NCBI GenBank assembly: GCA_009760855.2
Contig: WPIO01000004.1
Coordinates: 8,570,001-8,634,000, forward strand
DNA length: 64,000 bases
Direction: 5' to 3'
From: Cristatella mucedo
Lineage: Eukaryota; Bryozoa; Phylactolaemata; Cristatellidae
Under the pieces are notes generated by a model. The model was not told the DNA's origin. It was given only the letters and a program-made list of their open reading frames with translations, and did no database searches. Both the position numbers and the translations under genes were made by a program. This document shows positions 58,421-64,000 of this stretch, in pieces (positions within the stretch are counted from its first letter, which is position 1; each line of letters begins with the position of its first letter).

Positions 58421-58714
58421 CTTAATGCCAGGTCTGACGGCGAACGTCGGCGGGGGGGGGGGGAGCGCGCGCGATGCTGCGCCCTTGTACGCCGAAGGGC
58501 GGCGCTGGCCGAATGAGGCAGGCGACCGCCCGGCGCTGGCTTCTACCCCAAGGCGTACGGTCGATAGCCGAACTGCAGTTTACTGTATCTCGACAAACTA
58601 TTCGTAGTTCGACAAAGCCGCGAAGACTGAGTGGCTGCCACGCTGGGGAGTTTCCTACAGCGCCCTCTAGAGCGTAGGCGGTTGTTTGTGCGCCCACGCT
58701 AGCCACCGGACTCC

Positions 58715-59075
58715 ATCTCTCACGAAAAAAAGACAGGGAGCAGCGTAGCTGAGTCATGCGAGCAGTCGAGGGAGTGACCTGGCAGTAGCGGTAGTAGCGC
58801 AGGACGGCCAGAAAGCAAGTTAGCCGACTTGGTCGAAGGAGAGAGGATGTCGCTGCGTGAAAATTGCAAATGTGAGTCTCGCAGTCTTGGACCCTTGCAG
58901 AGCATAAGCTTCTGCTGCCGACGGTCTTTAAGCGAAGAAATGAAACGAAAGCGAGGCTAATTAATTGTCCACAGAAGACGTGAGCGCACGATGAGGAGGC
59001 TGAGACCCGTGCAGCAGTTCGACAGCAGCCAGGTAGTACGAAGGAAGCGGCAAGCGGCGCAGCAAGTACACAGTG
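58715..59075 (-). mobile_element. second LINE family relic inside a 253-codon open frame
   Basis: Minus strand: 'cttccttcgtactacctggc', 'cgtcttctgtggac', 'cgcttaaagaccgtcggcag' and 'ctcgcatgactcagctacgc' align with 34480-34770 in order. The frame 58422-59183 runs through without a stop and reads 'LRLKTVGSRSLCSARV' in the LINE frame. The remainder of the frame is not LINE-like and shows no domain, so it is not called as a gene. Confidence 0.65.
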
Positions 59076-59079
59076 CTGA

Positions 59080-59800
59080 GGCAGTGCCGAGCTGAGCTCG
59101 ACTCCTACGGCTCCGCTCAGCACCCCTCCCCGCCACACCCCCAGCTGCCATTGACTATTGGACAAATAGTGCTCCAATGCCACTTCTAGCGGTCGGCGAG
59201 AGAGTATCTAGGGTACTTTTATGCAGCTGACTCGTCCTTAACCTCGGGGTGGGTATGAGAGGCGATAGCTAACTCTCTATCCGATGGGATAAGGGTCCGT
59301 GACTGGGACGGGCTAATTAGATTGTAATCCACCAGGCCTAATAGCAAGAGTCCGTTAGCATTTTGAGAGTTATTCTGTCATCGCCAGGAGGATGCAACGA
59401 ATCTCGAATTGCACCGATAACAGCTTGGAGTCGCGTCGTTCGCAGTGTCGCTGATCGCAATGGTGCGGGTGCGCCTTGGGGCCTAGCGAAACGCACGCAG
59501 TCGGTTTGCTGGCTGACGCTTCGGAGGGGCGGGGCGGGCGGAACTTGCACCAGAGAGCACCTGCCGGAGCAGCGACATCTGTCGGATGTGCAGCGAAGTT
59601 GATCGCTCTCTGCCAGCGAAGATTCGCTCGCTGCACTTAAAGAGTGCGTCGCAGCACGAGTTGCCGTGCTTGCGGCCTGACGCGAAGCGAGACTCGCAAG
59701 CCTGGGGCACTACTGTTTAATACATTTAAACTCTCCCGAGATCGCCTGCAGATAGCATCGCAGCAGCCTTCGAGCAGCCATGAACAAAACAGTGAGAAAC
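59080..59800. other. no recognised gene
   Basis: Short frames on both strands, no repeat family. Confidence 0.4.
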
Positions 59801-59955
59801 TGACTTGACAGCCTCGTTTTGCCTGCGAGGCAGACGAGCCTCAAAGGCCATCGCCGTCGCTTGCAGTTGGAAATACAGGACTGCCAACGGCAGGACTCAA
59901 ACCCACGACCTCGGTCGTGGAGAGTTAGCGAATTGCCTTCTGGACTATCGCCGCC
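59801..59955 (-). mobile_element. SINE A copy
   Basis: Minus strand: 'tagtccagaaggcaattcgc', 'cacgaccgaggtcgtgggtt', 'gagtcctgccgttggcagtc', 'ccaactgcaagcgacggcga' in order. Confidence 0.75.
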
Positions 59956-59959
59956 CTAG

Positions 59960-60617
59960 GAGCTTCAGGCAGATGCTGGCAAAGTGAGCAGAACTTGGAC
60001 GCACGCTCAGGATGAACGCCGGACGGACGAAAACTAGCGATTCACCAAGTTTGACGCGAGCGATCCGCCTGCAAGAGCTCCTCCTCTGCTCCTACGCCGC
60101 CCGCTCTCAGAGGAGAATGAGCGAGCTCTATCCGCCGCCGCCGCGCCTCCCCCTCCCCGGCCAGCGATCGAATCCCCCACCGGTGCCTACTCTGCGCCAC
60201 CAGCCTCTGGCCCGACGGGAGGCAGCTTCAACAAACCGATGACCTGGCAATGAGGTCGCATCTAGACAGGCGAGTGGCCATGGTTCGAGGAGGCGAGTGT
60301 GGTGTGAAACAAGCCAGGCAGAGCGAGCGGAACAAAGCCGCGGCGGCCCCTTCTCTATGAACGGGGAGATGCCCCCCCCCCCGAGAGGCGAGCGAGACCG
60401 AGGTGGCACCTCAGCGGGGAGACTCGCTCGCCCAGAGGTTAGTGCCCGTCCGGATGTAATGACCTCTGTAGTGGCTGCAGTAGCATTTGAGCCTCAATAC
60501 CTAAGAATGAGTATAATTGGCCGTCAGAGACTAGCAGAGCCAGCCAGAGGTCGATAGGTTGCTTGTTTGCGAAATTGCAAAATGCGTATCGGTTGTTGCT
60601 TTTGCATTCTCTCTCTC

Positions 60618-60655
<38 letters not shown>

Positions 60656-61952
60656 AGATCGCGTATCTCTCATTTACCTCGAAGAGTAAGCTGAGGTGCC
60701 GGCCGATGGCGGTCGGAGCGGTGAATGCGGAGACGACGGACTTTTGCCATTGCGAAACCGTACGCAGCGATGTTACAGACACCGCTGCGCACGTCCCGAC
60801 TTGCAGGGCGCCGCAAGCCGAAGCTCGGAATTAAAGATGAGTAGTTATAGCTCGGCGGAGACAAGCCGAAAGCAGTATGGATAAGGCACTGGAGGCGCAC
60901 GCCGCTTTTTTGAGAGCTCGTTCAAATTCTTATCGCACCAGGCGAACGGTAGCAGATGCGACGGGGTAGGTAGCCGAAGCCGGAGACGTTAAAGTCACTC
61001 GCATGCCAGCGCGAGTGAGCGAGCGACCGTCGACGCTCAAGTGGTCTCTGCAGTGTCTAGTTCGCCGTACTATTCTTAGGCGAAACATAACGCGACGAGT
61101 AGGGCATGCCAGAATGCAATCGACCCGCTCAATTAACGCAGCGTCGCGCTTAATTCCTGGAGAGATCTAAGAGAGGGCTGCGGTAATCGAAGGAGCTGTG
61201 ACGATCGGTTGCGATTTCTAGCTCGGAGGCGCTCGGAGAATAAATCTGGCCACGGTGCTGCGCAGGCGCAGAGCCTGCAGCGAGCAGGGCGTGGCTCGGG
61301 GCAACTCGAAGTCTTCTTGCTCTTGGAGCCTTGCGGCTCTCGATGAAGCCGGCGAAGTGAAGCCGGCGAAACAGCTCTCGCTGAGGCCACTCAGGTGTGG
61401 TCGCACAGGGCTGCTCTCGTGGCGCGTCGACACATAGGAAAGTTGTAAATGAGATCGGAACCTACGCCGTGGCTCCGCAAGGCTGCGAAGTGGCGAGGCT
61501 TTACTTTTTGCTTTCTATCGAGTTATTCAAATGGCCGCGTGCCATCTCTACCAGATTATGACTTACGATACGGTAATCGCTGATCCGAAGGTGCCGTTCG
61601 GCGGCAGCGAGGATGCTCTGATGGTGGGGGCCCGGAACAGGGACAATAAGTATGCGACCACAGGTCTTTCCTGACCGCTGGCTACCGGTCGACAGTGATG
61701 AGGCCCTTCTTGGTCGGGGGTCTTGGCAGCTGGTGGCCAAACGATGAAGCTTTCCTGGTGGACTTCGGCATCCCAAGCGCGGAGAGAAGGGCATTGAGGC
61801 GGCTCTGCGTCTCCGACGCCATTACCGGCTCGGAAGTCGTATGATCCCCGTTTCTGATTTCTGAAGCGGGAGGCACGGGTAGCACCCGCGATCCCGGCAG
61901 GGCAGAGCACCGCCAGCTAATGTATATATGCCAGTTAATAATTTCACCAAGT

Positions 61953-61990
<38 letters not shown>

Positions 61991-62657
61991 ATATATATAT
62001 ATCACGTGGGCCCGGAATTATAATGAATAGCAACTGGTTACGTCATAATCCGCGGTTAGACGGCCGTAGAAGCCTAAGTCAGGTAGTAGGCAGTCAGTTG
62101 CACCCGAAGCTTTGAGCTAGGTCGGAGTTGTGCTCTAGATCACAAGTTAAGCGGTTGAGAGGTGCTCAGGGTGTGTCTAAAGAGCTGTTGCACGCTATAG
62201 CTGATACTAGGCACCTGCATTCATTCGTCTTCTCTTCGCTGTGGATACGGTCTTGTTATCTTGATGTATGGCGGTCTTTGTTGCCGCCAGGTTCCGCTAC
62301 CGTCGGCCCAGCTGCGTGCATTGGTGCCGCCCCTACTTGTCTCTTACAGCACTCCAAGGCTTCCAGGTGCTTCGTAGGTGGTCCGTCGCCGCGGACTAGC
62401 GCCGCTACGAGCGCTGCGTTCGGCGCGGCCTCAGGGAAGCGGAAGTCACTGCCGCGCGTTTGCAGCATCGAGTCGCACTATTATCCTCCCACTTTCTAGC
62501 TCCTCTCTGTCGCCGGCCTACAGATTGCGGGCCGAACTAATGTTTTATTATAGGTTATTTTATAGTTTTATTCTAGTTTATATTATAGCTGTATTACAGT
62601 TTTTATTATAGTTTAGTTTTATTCATATTTCTTCTTCTTACCGCTTCGTCATTTCAG
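59960..62657. other. intron sequence with a CT run and a TA run, no called gene
   Basis: (CT)n at 60608-60655 and (TA)n at 61956-62000. A minus-strand set of frames at 61501-61910 (for example MASETQSRLNALLSALGMPK) and a 123-codon plus frame at 62128-62499 look protein-like but match nothing I know. A TTTTATTATAG-rich stretch (62540-62625) lies before the acceptor of exon 62658. Confidence 0.45.
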
Positions 62658-63332
62658 CCGGATCCTAGTGAAGCAGATGCCGGGACGTCGTCAACCATCG
62701 GGGGAAGGAGCTCTAACTACGGCGAGGACGTCCGCCGGAGCGCGGCAACTGGCCGAAGGAAGAGTGCGGCACATCCGGGGAATCCGGCCACCGCCGAGCC
62801 CAAAGAGAAGGGCAGAGGAGCGGCGGCGGCGGCGGAAGCGGCGGCGGCTTCCGCCGCCGCTTCCGCCGCGCTCAAGAAGGACCATCCGCTAGCTGTCCTG
62901 TGGGAGAGCGACCCGCAGTGCATCGTGAACGTCTTCAGGCGCGCCGCCGCGGCCGCGGCTGCGGCTGCCACGACAGCGGCTCTCGTCGGTGGGGCGAGCG
63001 CCGACGGCGGCGGAGGCGGCGGCGGCGACGGTTCCCTGCCGCGAAAAGTGGCGCCGGCGGCGGTAGCCGCCGCCGCCGCCGGGGGCGGAGCCGAGCGACG
63101 GAAGGCCGTCGTGGTCGGCATGGGAGCGCCGTCGCTGTCGCCAGTGTCGTCGTTCTGGGTGCGCTGCAGCCCCAGCCGCCGGCGCGAGCGCTGCGGCGAG
63201 CACTGCACGCTGGTGCTCTGCGCGCGCGTGCTCCTGGCCGCGGGCCAGGGCAAGGCGGCGCTTCACCGACTCGTCAAAGAGGCGCAGCTGCTCGACACGC
63301 TCGTGGAGTCGCTGCACGTCGACAACGAACCG
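62658..63332 (+). CDS. internal exon of the helical-repeat protein, Ala/Gly-rich insert
   Basis: Acceptor cgtcatttcag (ending 62657), donor gaaccg/gtaggt (GT at 63333). Exactly 225 codons, phase 0 at both ends, consistent with exon 47539-47769. In order: a Ser/Arg-rich linker, an Ala-rich stretch (AAAAAEAAAASAAASAA), the segment DHPLAVLWESDPQCIVNVF, a long Ala then Gly-rich insert (about residues 94-150), then SSFWVRCSPSRRRERCGEHC, TLVLCARVLLAAGQGKAALH and RLVKEAQLLDTLVESLHVDN, which again have the helix rhythm of an ARM/HEAT-type repeat. The inserts are probably disordered. The gene continues past the window. Antisense frames (62717-63317) are shadows. Confidence 0.78.
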
Positions 63333-63835
63333 GTAGGTGAGCGGCGCCGCCGCCGCTGCACTTTTTGGTCGCTTTGCTGGGGGGGGGGGGTCTGGAGGCT
63401 AGGCGAGACGAGGCGGGACGCCCGATCCCGCGAGGGCAGCGGGCGACGGGCGAGTCGAGTTGCCGAAACGTCCTCGGCGCGGAGAGGCTCAGCCCGAGCG
63501 CGACCCTGATCCTGACCCGTGCGCTGGTCCGGCGTCGGAGCAAGCGCTATGCAGCTGAGGACCAACTTTTTTTTCTCTTTTTTTCTGCAAATTAGCAGAA
63601 AGAGTCGGCACTAGCGCTACCTACGGCACGGCCGATGTATTTCATGCCGGCGCACTGTGCCCCGATGCCATGAGGGGGTCAACGTTTTCGCTGCGCTCGG
63701 AAGGCTACGAGCAAAAGAGCACGAGTGGAGAGCGAGGGCCACTAGTAACAGGCACAACAAACGTCTTACAAGGTTGAATAAGGGAGCATCTCGACGAACG
63801 GTAGTCGTGAGCCACTCCCACTTCACGCTATAGCT
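63333..63835. other. start of the next intron
   Basis: Begins with the donor of exon 62658-63332; a run of G at 63380-63389. No exon was recognised before the window end. Confidence 0.5.
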
Positions 63836-63837
63836 AT

Positions 63838-63935
63838 AGCTTTGCGTTCAGCGAATTGTAAAACACGTGGAAAGAGATCAGTTCTCTTAGGGGGCTGCAA
63901 AACACATAACATTATTCCTATTATTATTATTATGC
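63838..63935 (+). mobile_element. LINE 3' end relic with ATT tail
   Basis: 'gcgaattgtaaaacacgtgg', 'aaagagatcagttctcttag' and an ATT-rich tail (63910-63932) match the 3' end of the first LINE family. Confidence 0.7.
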
Positions 63936-64000
63936 GACTCTTTTTCATTGGGCTAAATCCGCTGAGTCTGACTGCGAACGACCGTGAATTATAACAGGGC

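Overview
This is a eukaryotic, almost certainly animal, window. There are no bacterial-style gene clusters. Coding signal is confined to a few GC-rich exons with GT/AG borders, separated by introns of about 3 to 15 kb. The rest is dominated by degenerate non-LTR retrotransposons (L2/CR1-like reverse transcriptase relics with ATT tails), tRNA-derived SINEs and very long microsatellites. A thrombospondin type 1 domain and L2-type LINEs fit an invertebrate metazoan; I cannot name the species.

Layout. At 0.8-1.2 kb lies a terminal-looking exon with a thrombospondin type 1 repeat. From 1.4 to 11.5 kb there are LINE and SINE relics, a 17-bp minisatellite and hairpins. From 12 to 20 kb there is a large GC-rich, CpG-rich block. 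It holds a 0.5-kb CT array, a foldback-like element with telomere-like CCCTAAA repeats, a 1.9-kb exon encoding ankyrin repeats and poly-glycine (17166-19097, good splice donor), and a short exon beginning ATGGCGGC (20064-20186). From 21 to 43 kb there are nested LINE and SINE fragments, a CT array, a possible L1-ORF1-like fragment and one candidate exon with a capping-protein-interaction-like motif. From 44.6 to 63.3 kb there are three plus-strand exons (44592-44779, 47539-47769, 62658-63332). Their reading frames join cleanly, they encode a helical-repeat-like protein, and they continue beyond the window.

The ankyrin exon and the three downstream exons may belong to one gene of more than 46 kb. 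The phases do not join directly (phase 0 at 19097, phase 1 needed at 44592), so at least one exon between them is missing from this model, or two genes are present. I could not assign the protein to a named family.

Repeat biology is the richest part. Two SINE families (called A and B here) have tRNA-like A and B boxes. The 3' end of SINE B matches the 3' end of the resident LINE, which suggests the LINE machinery mobilised it. Two SINE A copies are nearly alike, which suggests fairly recent activity. One LINE 3' end sits inside another LINE relic with clean borders, giving an order of events. Most LINE copies carry frameshifts, stops and damaged catalytic motifs.
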